Source: Lunularia cruciata
Taxonomy: Eukaryota > Streptophyta > Marchantiopsida > Lunulariales > Lunulariaceae
DNA: 64,000 nt
Direction: 5' to 3'
Assembly: GCA_948567375.1 (NCBI GenBank)
Contig: OX419758.1
Location: 63,803,001-63,867,000 of the forward strand
Shown: positions 34,325 to 47,192 of the stretch, one piece after another
Layout of the letters: the number at the start of each line of letters is the position of its first letter
How positions within the stretch are numbered: the stretch's first letter is position 1
Program-made: the position numbers and the translations under genes
The notes under the pieces: generated by a model
Seen by the model: only the letters and a program-made list of their open reading frames with translations
Told to the model about the DNA's origin: nothing
Database searches by the model: none

Positions 34325-35872
34325 GATTAGATGAGCTATTGGATTGGTACATGGTGGTGTTCTTGGATGATATCTTAATCTATATCAAGATGGAGGTAGA
34401 ACATATAAATTATGTGTGAGAGGTCCTAAGATGACTACAACAATGGAAGTTTTATTGCAAGAAATCAAAGTGTGTCTTTTGGCATAAGGAAGTTATGTTC
34501 TTGGGTCATAAGATCTCATTAGAGGAGATCAGGATGGAAGAGGAGAAAATCAAGGCCATTAATGATTGGCCTACCTAAAATAATACCATAGAAGTGAGGG
34601 CATTTAATAGATTTGCAAGTTTTTATTGATGATTCATCCACCATTATGCTCGTGTGATTGCATCATTAACCGACCTCTAAGAGAAGATCACAAGCTTTTA
34701 GTGGAACACCAAGCATAAAAAATTATTCCAAAAGTTGAAACATATGATGTCTTCAAGACCCATCCTTCAACCATATGACCCTCAAATACCTTGTGTGGTT
34801 GTTTTGATACTTCTAACTTTTTTATTAGAGTTATGTTGCAACAAGAATTCCCAAATGGGTTACATCCCATTGACTTTGTGTCTTGTGAAATAAATACTAC
34901 AGAAAGGAATTACTTTGCTCAAGATTTAGAACAACTAGCAATGGTATATACCACCAAGGTATGAAGGCATTATCTCTAGGAGAAACAAGTGATCATGCAA
35001 ACCGATAGCAAACTCTTGTTGCAAACATTATATTTGGAATACATGAAGATTCTATATCATCAATGGGAGGAGGAACTACAATTTTTTGACATCAAACTTG
35101 AATACAAACCCAATCGGTTCCCTATGTCCTATCATGATGACCTGATTTGAAGTATCTTCTTCTCATTACAGAAATAATTATGACGGTGTCAATTGACTCC
35201 AAAGTCCAAATTGAGTTTAGGATAGCTTTATAACAAGACCCCTTTTTCCAGATGGTACAAGGTCATCTTTTAGCATGCAACAAAGAGTTTGTAGTGGCCT
35301 CCAATGCCCTCCAATGCCAATGGTGGTGGCCCAACATGGCATGAGATGTTCAATAGTTTGTCCAATCTTGTGAGAGATGCCAATGCAACAAGGCTAACAA
35401 CCAAAAACCAAGTGGACTCCTTCAACCTTTCCCCATCTCATCTGCTTGACGGAGACACATGAGCTTAGATCATCATATCTTTGCCCAAGACAAAGCAAGA
35501 TCACATAATAATCATGGTGTTTGTGGATAATCTTAGTAAGCAAATCTATTTGGCACCAACCTTTGATACCATGGATGCTCCAACATTGATGTAGATCTAC
35601 TTTGACAATGTCTTCATGCATCATGGGATGCCTTGTGTATTCATCTCCAGCTAGTATCCTTGATTCATTGGAAAATTTTGGCAAGCACACTTTCAAATAG
35701 TTGGCACCAAGCTTGCCTTGTCCATGGTCTATCATCCTCAAATTGATGGACAAAACAAACATGAAAATTGCACCTTGGAGGACATACTTTGTGCCTTGGT
35801 CAACATTCACCATACCAACTAGGATGAATATCTTGCAATTTTTGAGTTTGCATACAATAATTCCAAACATAC
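34325..35872 (+). pseudogene. family A pol remnant 2 (RT palm to IN)
   Basis: Starting within RT (VVFLDDILIYIKMEV), it repeats the content of pol remnant 1 from about 31575 on: RT connection, RNase H, zinc-binding region and integrase core to the AYNNSKHT position, where a solo LTR is inserted. It is shorter than the first copy and equally full of stops. After the inserted LTR it continues at 37319. Confidence 0.75.
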
Positions 35873-37318
35873 TGTAATGTTGTGAGGATAGCTGAGAAAC
35901 ACAAACACATAAAGATGAATTTCACACTCAAACTCCAATGCCCCAAAGGAGCACTTTCTCTTTATTATATGTGCAAATAGGATCTCCTCCAAGGAAGCTC
36001 TGTGAGCCGGCCTGTCTCTCACTCAGGATGAACCTCTGATGGTTATTATGGTAGCGCACTATGGACTAAAAAGGCAAGGAACCCCAACTCCATCATACTC
36101 CTCCAAGGCTAACACTCCAAGACTCAAGATATTGTTCACTAGAGAACTCAATAAGAGAGAGATAGTTGCAAATGAAAGGATGATGAGTATCTACTCACCC
36201 CTTGTTTATATACTTGTGAAATAGTTACACACTAAAGTTACTAATTACCGTAGTAACTCAAGTTACTTGACTAAAAGTCAAGTATATTCAAAAAGTAGAA
36301 AGGAATATTCATTCACATGGGCATATTCCCTTAAGCATGCGGTCTTACCTTGATCCAACCACTAAGTTAAGGATTCCTTCACATGGGCTATCCTTGGACT
36401 ATAGAAGAATCCAAAACAAAAAGGCTTGCGGGCCCAAGAGTTCTCAACTCTTTCCTCAAAGCCAAACACCTATGAATAATACCAAGTCAATACATTAGAA
36501 TCCAAAATAACTATGCTCATCTTTTCCACTTCCTATAAAGTAAGGTCCCCTCTATCTTAGCTATGACTAACTTAAGCTAATCATGACTAATGTAAAACCA
36601 TCCTTTATCTCTATATAAATAATATTTCTCAAGTATTTGTAATACCAAGCTAAATATCACAATATCACACACATGCACAAATGGGTGTTATAGCTCCACC
36701 ATAGGATAAGATATATGGATAGTTGCCTTGTCAAAAAGCTCCACCCTCAGTTTACATGCTTGCATGGGTGACATGTTGGTCCTGGTCCTATCTGGTTTGG
36801 TCAAATAGGCTTTGACCGGAGGGAATCTTTAGAGAATCATCCTATATGAATCTCAGAATCACATGGGTGAGGTACCATTGGAAAGCTCTCGATGAGACAA
36901 AGCAGGGAGGAAGGGGGAAGGAAGGGCAGCTCTTCTTCCATTGGGGGACAAAGTGCATATTTTTGAGGCCTAATTCATCCATTTAGGCCTCTGAAATTAC
37001 TTTCAAAGATTTCAAGCATATTTTGGTTCCTACTCTATTAGTAGAAGTCCCTTTTGGTGATATCTCTTTCTGATCTATTTAATCCATCATGTTTAACATC
37101 CTTCCAGATGTTACCAAACTAATTTTCACCTTTAGATCATATGTCTAGCTATTGGTTCTAAGGTTTTCAAGTTTATTTTAATTTATATCCTATTAGTAGA
37201 ATTACTCTTTTGGTGATACTTCTATCTGATCTATTTTTTCCACCATGTATAACATCATTGCAGATGTTACCAAACCAAATTTCACATCTAGATCATATGG
37301 TTAGCTATTGGTATTACA
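35873..37318 (-). mobile_element. family D solo LTR (B2) with a nested family C LTR
   Basis: It runs from TGTAATGTTGTGAGG to TTGGTATTACA, about 750 bp without its own insertion. Flanks CATAC (35868-35872) and CATGC (37319-37323) are a target-site duplication with one change, and the integrase reading resumes on the far side. It is the long LTR subtype, with an internal duplication. A family C LTR lies inside it. Confidence 0.85.
36001..36691 (+). mobile_element. family C solo LTR (C2)
   Basis: It starts TGTGAGCCGGCC and ends GGGTGTTAT. It is flanked by AGCTC at 35996-36000 and 36692-36696, a perfect 5-bp target-site duplication. Removing it restores the family D LTR sequence AAGGAAGCTCCACCATAGG. 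No internal coding part of family C is present in the window. The end lacks the usual CA, so the exact terminus may be off by a base or two. Confidence 0.75.
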
Positions 37319-38005
37319 CATGCAAGCACCAGATTCTATCTTTTCTTACTTAATTTTGGCCAAGACACACTTGTTCTAGATTCCCTTCTTGCTCCTCCTC
37401 CATCTCATGTCCCTCATACTTCCATCTTCTTAATCACCATATTCCAATCCCTCCAATAGGCCAAATCTCATCTCCTTGTTGTTCAAAATTGTCAGAAACA
37501 ATATATGGACCACCATCATAGTGACCTCACCTTTCAACTTGGTGATAAGGTCATGCTCTCCTCTAGTAACCTGCCCCTCCCACTTGATACCCAAGTCTCT
37601 AAACTTGCTCCTAATTAGATAGGATGCTTTGATCTTACCCAAATCATTTCTTGTGTTGCTTATCAACTTGCATTACCTTATCATATGCGCATCCACTCTA
37701 TCTTTCATATTTCCAAGTTGAAACCTTTTGTTCCTAGTCTATCTTTTTTTCCTCTCATTTCCAACCTCCTCCTCTTGTCCCTATCAATGATCATGATAAG
37801 TATGAAGTTGATCATATCCTTACGCATTTGCCACATTCAACGAGGCTGCCAATAACAAACAAAGTACAAAGTCCTCTAGAAAGGGTATTCCCTTCATGAT
37901 GCCACTTGGGAGTCTTTTTCTCATCTCCAAAATGCACAAATGGCCATCCATGAGTTTGAAGCTTCAATGGTGATGAGGACATCACCAACTAGCGGTGGGT
38001 GAATA
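37319..38005 (+). pseudogene. family A integrase C-terminus and chromodomain
   Basis: After a proline-rich stretch the frame reads LTFQLGDKVMLSSSNLPLPL, then HMRIHSIFHISKLKPFVPS, the standard chromovirus integrase tail. A chromodomain follows, recognisable by KGYSLHDATWESFSHLQNA near 37885-37940. The chromodomain of this group directs integration to marked chromatin. Stops and frame changes break the reading. It ends just before the right LTR. Confidence 0.75.
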
Positions 38006-38492
38006 TGTAACAATATGGAGTTTTTTGATGAGTAGGTCAAGGCTAACAAAGTAGTTAATTGGCCAAATTAGTCTAGAATATTCTAGAAGTATCTAGGAAG
38101 CTACATGGTATCTTCCAAGTATTGGATAATATGCATGCCAAGTGGCAATTTCTAGGATGAAGCATCTTGGAAAGCTTCTTGTCTAGCTTAGCTTGCACTC
38201 CAAATAGGGAGCTTCTAGAAGGAAGCTTCTTGGGAAGCTTCCACTAGCTTAGCTTGCATGCCAAGGTGGTAGTTTCTAGAAAGAAGCTTCTCTGTTAACT
38301 TGGCTTGCACTCCAAGAAGACGGTTTCAAGAAACTTCTTGAGAAGCTTCTTAAGAACCTTGTATGCTCCTTATAAATACCAAAGCCCAAGCTTATGCTAA
38401 GCATTTGGAATTTTCCTCATTCAAGTGTTTCAATGTGATCATTACTTGATCTTCCATTCTCCTATTTCTCTCCTTGATCTTTATCCTTTACA
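38006..38492 (+). repeat. family A right LTR (487 bp)
   Basis: It begins TGTAACAATATGGAG and ends CCTTTACA, like the left LTR. The chromodomain directly upstream marks it as a 3' LTR. The bases after it (TTGGACTTAAG) loosely resemble a damaged primer site, so it might also have served as the 5' LTR of a further element to the right. Confidence 0.85.
38325..38337 (+). promoter_or_regulatory. heat-shock-element-like motif in the family A LTR
   Basis: TTCAAGAAACTTC is a perfect three-unit alternating TTC-GAA-TTC heat-shock element. It lies about 34 bp upstream of TATAAATA (38371). A further GAAGCTTC follows, and several TTCTAGAAG/GAAGCTTC pairs lie in the preceding 200 bp. The left LTR has the same arrangement, but its corresponding element has decayed by one base. 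Confidence 0.45.
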
Positions 38493-40509
38493 TTGGACTT
38501 AAGATGAAGTAATTTTGGCTACAACCTTTGTTGATAAGTTTATGGCAACTATTGAAGTATTGATTGGTGTGAAATTGAAGGAAAAGAGAAGAGCAACAAT
38601 TTCTCCAATAATATTAGAGGTAGAAAACACCTTGGTTGTCAAAATGCATGTTTTTAATCACCCAAAGGAAGAGGAAGAGGCTCTAACATTGCAACAAGAG
38701 AAGGCTAGATCCAATTTGGCCGCACCACACTATGAGAATCTAGAGCTACATTACCTTAATAATTGCTCACCCTTGTTGACCTAGGTTTACATGTTGGGGC
38801 CATTGCTAAAAGCCATGGAGGATTTGTTGCTTGCTTACCAAGAGATCAACTGTCTATGACAAACTACAAACACCTGATAGAGTTCTTATACTATCAAATT
38901 CAAAATGTTATTTAGGAGAAGCTAGGAGTAGAGAAGGAGTTAACCAAGGCTCACACAAGCATTCCATTCCTAGAAGGTCAACTCAATGCACTTCAAGGGT
39001 ACTATCAATACCAAGAGTAGAGGCTGAACCAAGTAAAGGCTCAAGAATTCATGCCATTGGGAGAATTCTTGTGGTTTTGGAAAGAAGAAGTCACCCCCAT
39101 GATCAAACCCCAAAAATTTGGACAAGAAAAAGGCATGGATGCAAAACTATGAAGGGCCAAAGGAGAGCATAATGTCCTATCTACAAACTACAAGCTGTGG
39201 AAAGAAGGATAACAACACCATGATGGAATAGTACCAAGTGGAACTGCACCAAGTCAAGGCCAAGCTCACAATGATGAAGGTGGGTATTGCTTAGAGAGAA
39301 AAGGCATTCATGGATTGCAAGGTGATCCACGAAGCAAAGCTATATTAGAAGGATGAAAAAATGGCCCTAATGAAGAAAGAGGTATTAGCATCACAACAAT
39401 AGGTCTCTCAATTAGACCCAACATACTAACCATTAAGGGGAGGTTTGAGCATTATATGAAGGAGATGAAGAAGAAGCACAAAGAGTAGTTGAGTGCTAGG
39501 GATGAAGAGGTAGCATCTCTCAAGTGAGAACTAAAGGTTCTCTATCTCTAGAGCATCAAGGAAAAGCAAGCCCTCAACACATATGTTGAAAAGATCCAAA
39601 TTCATTTTGAGGAACTGACCATGATGTCAATACCCACAAGGAACATGAGCAGATCCTCCACTTGCACATCAAGCAAGAGGTAGATATGGAGTTGCATTCC
39701 ATTCAAGATGCTTTGGATGAAGAGCAAAAACAAGTAATCACAATAGTGAAGGATACCACAAATTGCTTGAAAGCTCAAGTAGAGTGGCAGCTTTGACTCA
39801 GACTCATCACGTGAAATTACAAGAGCTGAAGTCAGATATACATGCTTTTGGGGCAAAGACTTATTCAACCGTGCAATTATGGAGGCATATCAACAACCAA
39901 ATTTGAGAGCATCTTGACCACGGTCAGCCATGAATCAGTGGAATACAATGAGCATGTTGATGAATTGATCCAAAGGTACAAGGGAGAAGATGAATCAAGG
40001 AGGCAAAGTGGGTTAGGGAAGTAGAATTGGCTAGGTAATTATAGGTGTACAAATCTATAATACAACACACCTTCAAGGTGTGATTTCCATATCACAACCA
40101 TTAGAGTCATTGTGTCATTGGAGTCAGACCTCACTGTGGTGCGAGACCATTGGAGTCAAGCATCAACATGATGATATGTCATCAAGGATAGGACATTTAT
40201 GTAGAGGCACCACTTTGATGCCACAACATGTGTATAATCTAAGAGATGACAATGGTCATATACAATAGGACAGTTTTGCTAGTGCCATGTCATCAAGACC
40301 ATTTTCCCAATGTCAAGCTAAAGTCTTGTGATAGGTAGAGTGTATAGTAGGTGCCTATGTAGGTAGCATCTTCATGACATCAATTTAGTATGACAGAGTA
40401 GGTACATTAAGGTAAGTCTTAATGAGAATTAATTTGGGATCGTGACATCATACAATTTTTTATGCACCCCCATATTTTTGTAGTACAATTTATAAGAGGA
40501 ATCACCTCA
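38493..40509 (+). pseudogene. degenerate coiled-coil coding remnant
   Basis: Plus-strand reading gives a first ORF (38515-38784, MATTFVDKFMATIEVLIGVK). Many charged fragments follow, such as EKAFMDCKVIHEAKL, MALMKKEVLASQQ and LHSIQDALDEEQKQV, interrupted by TAG and other stops and frame changes. The style resembles the coiled-coil ORF at 28054-28677, but the two were not aligned. It may be a host gene fragment or an accessory ORF of a transposon. From about 40080 to 40509 nothing coding is seen. Confidence 0.4.
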
Positions 40510-40895
40510 TGTAATATTCCAAGGACAAGAGAACTCCCAAGAGAAACAAAAATGAAGAAACACAAAGCTTTGCACTTAATACTCTTATACCCCAAAAGAG
40601 CACCTTGTCTTAATTATATAGCAAAGAAGATCTCCTCAAAGAAAGCTTCACCCTTAGATCAGATACACTTTTAAGCCAAGAGGGAATCTTTCCATTTTTA
40701 GGTCTAATTCATCCAATTAGGCCTCCAAAATTGGCTCTAAAGTTTTTAGTGTATTTGGTTCTTGTCCTAATAGTAGAATTATTCTTTTGGTGACACTTTT
40801 ATCTGATCTATTTATTCCATCATATATAACATCCTTCTAGATGTTACTAAGCCAATTTCCACATCTAGATAATATGTCTAACTAATGATATAACA
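40510..40895 (-). repeat. D1 3' LTR (386 bp, internally deleted)
   Basis: It runs from TGTAATATTCCAAGG to GATATAACA on the plus strand. Compared with the other D1 LTR it lacks about 200 bp in the middle. The pyrimidine stretch after it (CCTATCTCTTTTT) is the polypurine tract on the minus strand. Confidence 0.8.
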
Positions 40896-43519
40896 AACCT
40901 ATCTCTTTTTAAAAAATAATGTTCTTGTTGCAAAGCTGTTGCTCAAAAGTTTGCACTAACACCAATGCATGTTTCAAGTTGTTTTTGGTTCCCATTGTTG
41001 CCTCATACAATGGGTAATTTTTCCAATGTACAAGATATTCCACATGCAATTGGCAAAAACCATAGATGCATTTTTAGAGAATACTTTCAACTTCATATCC
41101 CTCCATGCCATCAATGAGTGTTAGACAAGGTCTAACTTCTTGTATGGAAAGAAAGTGGGGTGGTCTAGGTGCATATCTTTGTAGTAAGGAAACATGGAAC
41201 ACTAGATGGATCTTCATGTGTGGTGGTAGCTTGAGGTGATAGGCCACCATTATGCTAATTCAATGAACGATGGGAAAAGGCCCAATAAAATAAGGTCTGA
41301 GCTTCCAAGGTCTAACTAAAGTGAGGTTGGTTGTGGACAGCCAAACTTAATCCCTAACATTGAACTCCATGTGTTGATGATGTGCATCTACATGTTGTTT
41401 TTGTTGATCTTGGGCAATCTGCAACCTATGCTTGGCGTTCTCCACAAACTATTGGATTTTAGAAACAAAAACATTGATAATATCAACATTGGTAGACATC
41501 AAGCAGACTTTCATCAAACTCAAAGGAGTGAAAGGATTCTCTCCATATATGAGGAATAATGGTGTAAATTGTGTGAATGCATTCATTTAATTATTGTATG
41601 CAAACTCTACCAATAGAAGTAAGGTATCTCACCTCTCTTGCTCATCTAAGGTAAAACCTTGGAGCATGTCCTCAATAGCATGATTAGCTTGCTCTATTTG
41701 TCCATTTGTACATAGATGGTAAGTTGTGGACATGGCCAATTTAGTTTTGAAAACACCGAAGAGTGTTCTATAGAATAAACTAGTGAATTGAGTGTCTCTA
41801 TTGGTGTTGAGTACTCCAAGCAAGCCATGGTGAGAAAAGACTACAACTAACTACAATTGAGTTAATTATAGAGCAATCACATCCTTGGTGGTAGGATGCA
41901 CATGAATCATTTTGTTAAGTAGTTGACAAAGACTATGATAGAGTCAAACCTCGAGGTGGTCTTGGGCAATTCACAAACCAGATCCATGCTTACCTATTCC
42001 TAACATATGTAGGAGTAGGGAGGTGTTGAAGGAGTTCTATGAGAGCTTGATTAGAAGCTTTATTTTGTTGATAGAGTAGGTAGCTTTGAACATACTCCAT
42101 CATATTTTTGCTCATTTTGGGCCAATATTAATGGCATTTGATTGCATCAAACGTCTTGTCCACTCCAACATGACCTACAATGGCTAAATCATGACATTTT
42201 GCTAGGTTGGTGGTTCTTATATCTATGGCATTTGGGATTCATAACTTACCATCATGAAAGGTGAGTCCTTGGGTATTGGTGATGCCTTTAGTTGATTGAG
42301 CACCTACAATCTATAGGTTAGTTGCAAAGATAATTGGAAGAGCAAAAAGGTTGCAAGCACTTTTACTCATTTTCATAGTAGCAAGAATCCTTAGCCAGAA
42401 TTTTGGATTCATCTTGACCTCCACCACCAGATTTTTTGCTAGAGGCATTTAGGAGAATGCATTTGCAAGTTACTTCTTGACTTCCACATAGATGATTGTC
42501 ATGTTGAACCATTGTCTCCACTCTACCCACCAAACCTTTTGACAAGATAGATCTTTCTATATCTTGAGGTAGATTAGAAATTTGTAGTTTTTCTCCAATA
42601 CAAATGCCTTCTTGCCAAGATAGTGCTTCCAATGCTTGGTTGTAAGGAAAATCACCAACTCTTCTTGTTTGGTGGTGTGATAGTTTCATTTTGCCAGTAA
42701 TAACTCTCAAGAAAAGTATGCAACTAGGTGTCATTTGTCATGCCATTCTTGTTGTAAGATTGCTCCTATTGCCATGCTTGATGCATCTATAGCCTACTTG
42801 ATTAGACGTTTTGGGTCATACTATTTCAAGATTGGTGTATGTAATAATGCATCTTTCCATTCTTGAAAGGCAAATTCTTGTGCAATTCTCCATATTCACT
42901 TCTTTGCCCTGCCAAATAATGCCATTAGAGGTTGTGAAACCTTGGAGAAGTCCTTGAAAAATCAGCAATAAAACTCCATCAATCCCAATAAACTCTTGTG
43001 TTACATCTAATCTTAAAGAGCACACCATTTCTTAATGACCTCTATTTTATTTATTAACACTTGGATACCTTCTACATTTACTCTATGCCCCAAGTAGTCT
43101 ACTTTAGACTTATCAAACTTGCACTTTGAGATTTAGCATACACTTGATTTCTTTGTAGAATCTAGAGGATTTCTCATAGATGTTGTTTGTGTTCCATCAT
43201 CATCCTATTGTAGTCTAAGATGTCATCTAGGAAAATGATAATAAATTTATCCAAATATGGACAAAATATATCATTCATCAAACTCATGAAAGTGGCTGGT
43301 GCTTTGGTGGAGCCAAATAGTATCATAGGTACTCAAAGTTACCATACCTTGTTCAAAAGGCAATTTTTTGTACATCTTCCTTTGAAATCTTGATTTGGTT
43401 GTACTTGCTAAGTAAATCAAGTTTGGTGAAGTGTTTTGCCCCATTGAGTTGATTGAATAGGTCCTCCATATAAGGTAAGGATTATTTGTTCTGCACTATT
43501 TGTTGATTTAGGCCCCGAT
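40896..43519 (-). pseudogene. D1 pol 3' part (RT palm, RNase H, IN, chromodomain)
   Basis: On the minus strand an integrase core fragment reads DTQFTSLFYRTLFGVFKTKL, then NGQIEQANHAIEDMLQGF (41629-41823). RNase H and connection fragments lie near 42360-43030, and the RT palm region near 43200-43480 precedes the D2 insertion. The chromodomain region near 40920-41130 aligns with that of D2. Stops are frequent in every frame. Confidence 0.75.
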
Positions 43520-44257
43520 TGTAATCCGAGGATAGAGAAACACAACATAGAAACACAAGTTCCACACTCAAACTCTCATGCCCCATGAGGAGCACCTTCT
43601 CTTTATTATATAGCCAAAGGGGATGTCCTCCAAGGAAGCTCCACCATAGGATTAGGTACAAGGATAGGTCACATTTCAGCAAGCTCTACCCTCAGATTAC
43701 TTTCCTGGATGGGTGACATGTCGATCATGGTCCTATCTATTTGGTCAAACTGACTTTGACCAAAGGGAATCTTTTAGGGAATCTTCTTGTAGGAATCTCA
43801 GAATCACGTGGTTGAGATACCATTGGAAAGCTTTTGATGAGACAAACCTAGGGGGAGGGAAGGTCAGCCTTTCCTCTATTGGGGGGGGCAACCTGCACAT
43901 TTTTTAGGCCTAATTCATCCGCTTAGACTTCCAAAATTGCCTCAGGTTTAGAGCACTCTTTTGGCTTTTGCCCTATTAGTAGAAGTGCTCTTATGGTGAT
44001 ACTTCTATCTGATCTCCTTTCTCCATCATGTGTAACATCCTTCCAAATATTACCACCCCAAGTTTCACCTCTAGATCATATGCATAGCTATTAATCCTAA
44101 GGTTTCTAAGCATATTTTGGTTTTTGGCCTATTAGTAGAAGTACCTTCTTGGTGATGCCTCATTGTAATCTATTGAGTCCATCATGTATAACATCCTCCT
44201 AGATGTTACCAAACCAAATTTCATCTCTAGATCATTTGTCTAGCTATTGGTATTACA
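43520..44257 (-). repeat. D2 3' LTR (738 bp, long subtype)
   Basis: On the plus strand it runs from TGTAATCCGAGGATAG to TTGGTATTACA. It contains the 156-bp internal duplication. A minus-strand TATA-like sequence (CTATATAATAAAG) lies near 43600. The adjacent AACCTCCCTCCTTTT (44258-44272) is the polypurine tract in reverse. Confidence 0.9.
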
Positions 44258-44270
44258 AACCTCCCTCCTT

Positions 44271-45699
44271 TTAAGACGCAACGTCCTCGTTGCGAAGTTG
44301 TTGCTCAAAAGATTTCACTAACACTAGTGCATGGGCCAAGTTTGCTGTTGGCTCCCAAGTCACCTCATACCATGGGTACCCTTTCCAATGTTCCAAGTAT
44401 TCCACACGTGGATGGTGAGTACCCCGGATGCGCTTCTGGAGAATGCGTTCGACTTCATACTCCTTTGTGTCATCAATGACCGATGGACAAGGTCGACTTT
44501 CCTTTAAGGAAGGAAAATTTCTGGTTTGGGTGCATAGCGGTGTAATAAGGAGACATGGAATACTGGATGGATCTTCATATGAGTTGGTAGTTTGAGGTGG
44601 TAGGCTATTGTGCCAATTCGATGAAGTACGGAAAAAGGCCCAATAAAATAGGGTCTGAGTTTACAAGGGCCAACTAATGTGAGGTTGGTTGTTGATAGCC
44701 ACACTTGATCTCCCACCTCAAACTCCAAGTGCCAATGGTGTGCATCTGCATATTGTTTTTGTCAATTTTGAGCAAACTGCAACTTGGTTTTGGCACTCTT
44801 CACTCCTTGTTGGATTTTGGAAACAAAAGTGTTCACATCCTCCAACTTGCTATCAATTGGATGACTCTTCATCAAGCTTGATGGTGTGAAAGGATGCTCC
44901 CCGTGCATGAGGAAGACTGGTGTGACATGTGTGGATGCATTCATTGAATTGTTGTATGCAAACTCCACCAATGGAAGTAAGGTGTCCCACCATTCTTGTT
45001 CTTTGAGAGTGAAGCCCTTGAGCATGTCCTCAATAGTATGATTAGCCTGCTCTATTTGACCATCTATCTCGGAATGGTAGGCCATGGACATGGCCAATTT
45101 GGTTTTGAAGAGACCAAAGAGGGTTCTCCAAAACAAACTAGTGAATTGGGTGCCCCTATCTGTGATGAGCACTCAAGATATGCCATGGTGAGAAAACACA
45201 ACATCTAAGTATATCAAGCTAATTGGGGAGCCATCCCATCCTTGGTGGTTGGACGCACATGGGTCATTTTTCTAAGTCACTCAACAAAGACAACAATGGA
45301 GTCAAATCCTATGGGGGTCTTAGGCAATTCAAAAACCAGATCCATGCTTACTTGTTCTCAACTTTGTACAAGAGTAGGAAGGGGTTGAAGGAGTCCTTTG
45401 AGAGCTTGATTAAGAGCTTTATTTTGATAGCAAAGGATGCAACCCTAAACATACTTTGTCACATTGTTGCTCATCTTGGGCCAATAATAATTGAGTTTGG
45501 TTGCGTCTAAGGTTTTTTCCACTCCAACATGACTAACTATGGCAGAATCATGACATTCTATTAGGATGGTGGTCTTAAGGTCCTTGTGATCTAGGATCCA
45601 TAACCTGCCATCCCAAAACGTGAGCTCGTGGGTACTGGTAATACCATTTGATGATTTCATTCCTACAATCTGTGGGTCAGTTTTTGTAGCCACAAGCAT
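44271..45699 (-). pseudogene. D2 integrase with C-terminal chromodomain
   Basis: The zinc-binding region reads HDSAIVSHVGVEKTL, then YYWPKM (45445-45699). The core has ITDRGTQFTS and GQIEQANHTIEDML with EFAYNNS (44762-45172). The tail has EFEVGDQVWLSTTNL, then HPVFHVSLLHRY (44504-44728). One frame further, the chromodomain reads KEYEVERILQKR, then YLEHWKGYPWYEVTWEP, ending LRNEDVAS and a TAA at 44271-44273. Integrase inserts the element's DNA and the chromodomain targets chromatin. At least one frameshift separates the tail from the chromodomain, and other breaks separate the core pieces. Confidence 0.85.
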
Positions 45700-45975
45700 C
45701 CTTGGCCAAAATTAAGGGTTCATCTTTACCTCTACCACTAGATTGTTTGCCATCGGTATTCGAGTGAATGCATTGGCAAGGTACCTCTTGCCCTCCACAT
45801 ACGTGATCGTCATGTTGAACTATTGTCGCCACTCTGCCCACCAAATTTGTTGACATGAGAGATCTTTTTGTGTCTTGAGGTAGACTAGAGGTTTGTGATC
45901 TGTCTCCACTACAAATGCCTTCTCACCAAGATAGTGCTTCCAATGCTTGGTTGCAAGGACAATGACCAACTCTTT

Positions 45976-47192
45976 TCATTTGGTGGTGTGATAGTTGCAT
46001 TTTAGTGGCAACAGCTTCCGAGAGAAATATGCTATTGGGTGCCATCCATCATGCCACTCTTGTTGTAGGATTGCTCTTATTGCCACTCCTGACGCATCTA
46101 TAGCCAACTTGATTGGACATTTTGGGCCATACCATTTCAGGATTGGTGCATGTAGTAATGCATCTTTCAATTCTTGAAAGGCTAATTCTTGTGCGGTTCT
46201 CCATACCACTTTTTCCCTTTGTGGAGCAATGCCGTTAGAGGTTGTGCTACTTGAGAGAAGTCCTTGACAAATCAATCCCGTCAATCCTATGATAGAAGCC
46301 CATCAATTTGTCAATCTCTTGAGTTGAGTCTGATCCTCGAGAGTGCACCATTTTTGAATGACCTTTATTTTATCTATCAACACTTGGATACTTGCTGCAC
46401 TTACTTTATGCCCCAAATAGTCTACTTCAGACTTGCCAAACTCACACTTTGAGATTTTGGCGTACAATTGATTTTGTCGTAGAATTTGGAAGACTTCTTG
46501 CAAATGTTGCTTGTGTTCCATGATTGTCCTACTATAGACAAGGATATCATCTAGGAAGACAATAATAGATTTATCTAAATATGGACAAAATATATCATTC
46601 ATCAAACTCATGAAAGTGGCTGGTGTGTTGGTGAGGCCAAATGGCATCACCAAGTACTCAAAGTGACCATACTTGGTTCGGAAGGTAGTTTTATGAACAT
46701 CTTCCTCCGCAATCTGGATCTTGTTGTACCCGCTTTGTAGATAAGTTTGGTGAAGTGCCTTGCCCCGTTGAGTTGATCAAACAAGTTGTCCATGCAAGGT
46801 AAAGGATATTTTTTCTTCACTATCTATCCATTTAGGCCCTGATAATCAACGCACATGTGCAATGTACCATCCTTTTTATTTACAAACAAGACAAGAGCTC
46901 CACATGAGACGCTAGGTTGGATAAATCCTTTTTGCAGCATATCTTTGATTTGAGCCTTACACTCCTCTAGCTCATGGGGTGATAGACAATATGGGGCCTT
47001 GCAAGGAGGTGTCTTCCCAAGAAGTATCTTGATTTTATGGTCTACTTTCCTTTCTAGTGGTAATCTTGATAGCAAGTCATCCGGGAAGACATCTTGGAAC
47101 TCATTAACCACATCTTTCAATTTTTTAGGAACTCGTCTATTGAGTTGTGCACTCTGGACTTCTCTTATTAGACCCACAAAATGTCTATCCAT
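45976..47192 (-). pseudogene. D2 reverse transcriptase and RNase H
   Basis: The RT N-terminal part (46824-47192) has FQDVFPDDLLSRLPLER, then VDHKIKILLGKTPP and VDYQGLNG. The palm (46303-46653) starts MVMPFGLTNTPATF and has the catalytic VFLDDILVYS. RNase H (45976-46284) has KLAIDASGVAIRAILQQEW. These copy the genomic RNA into DNA. Stops separate the three pieces, so no full-length polyprotein is made. Confidence 0.88.

Larger units (their letters stand above)
28814..38492 (+). mobile_element. family A Ty3/gypsy chromovirus, broken and rearranged
   Basis: Left LTR 28814-29295 is followed by a TGGTATCAAAGC primer site, a degenerate gag, protease, reverse transcriptase, RNase H and integrase. 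A second partial pol copy then leads to an integrase C-terminus with chromodomain, immediately before the right LTR (38006-38492). Gag-PR-RT-RH-IN-chromodomain order places it in the chromovirus branch of Ty3/gypsy. Flanks of the two LTRs do not match (CCTAA versus TTGGA), so this is not one clean insertion. It may be two related elements fused by deletion at the family C fragment (33842-34324). Stops and frameshifts are everywhere, and two family D solo LTRs are inserted, so it cannot move on its own. Confidence 0.85.

Noticed and set aside
38006-38492. Right family A LTR as the 3' end of one clean single insertion from 28814
   Set aside because: Flanking bases CCTAA and TTGGA do not form a target-site duplication and the pol content is partly doubled, so the interval is a composite.
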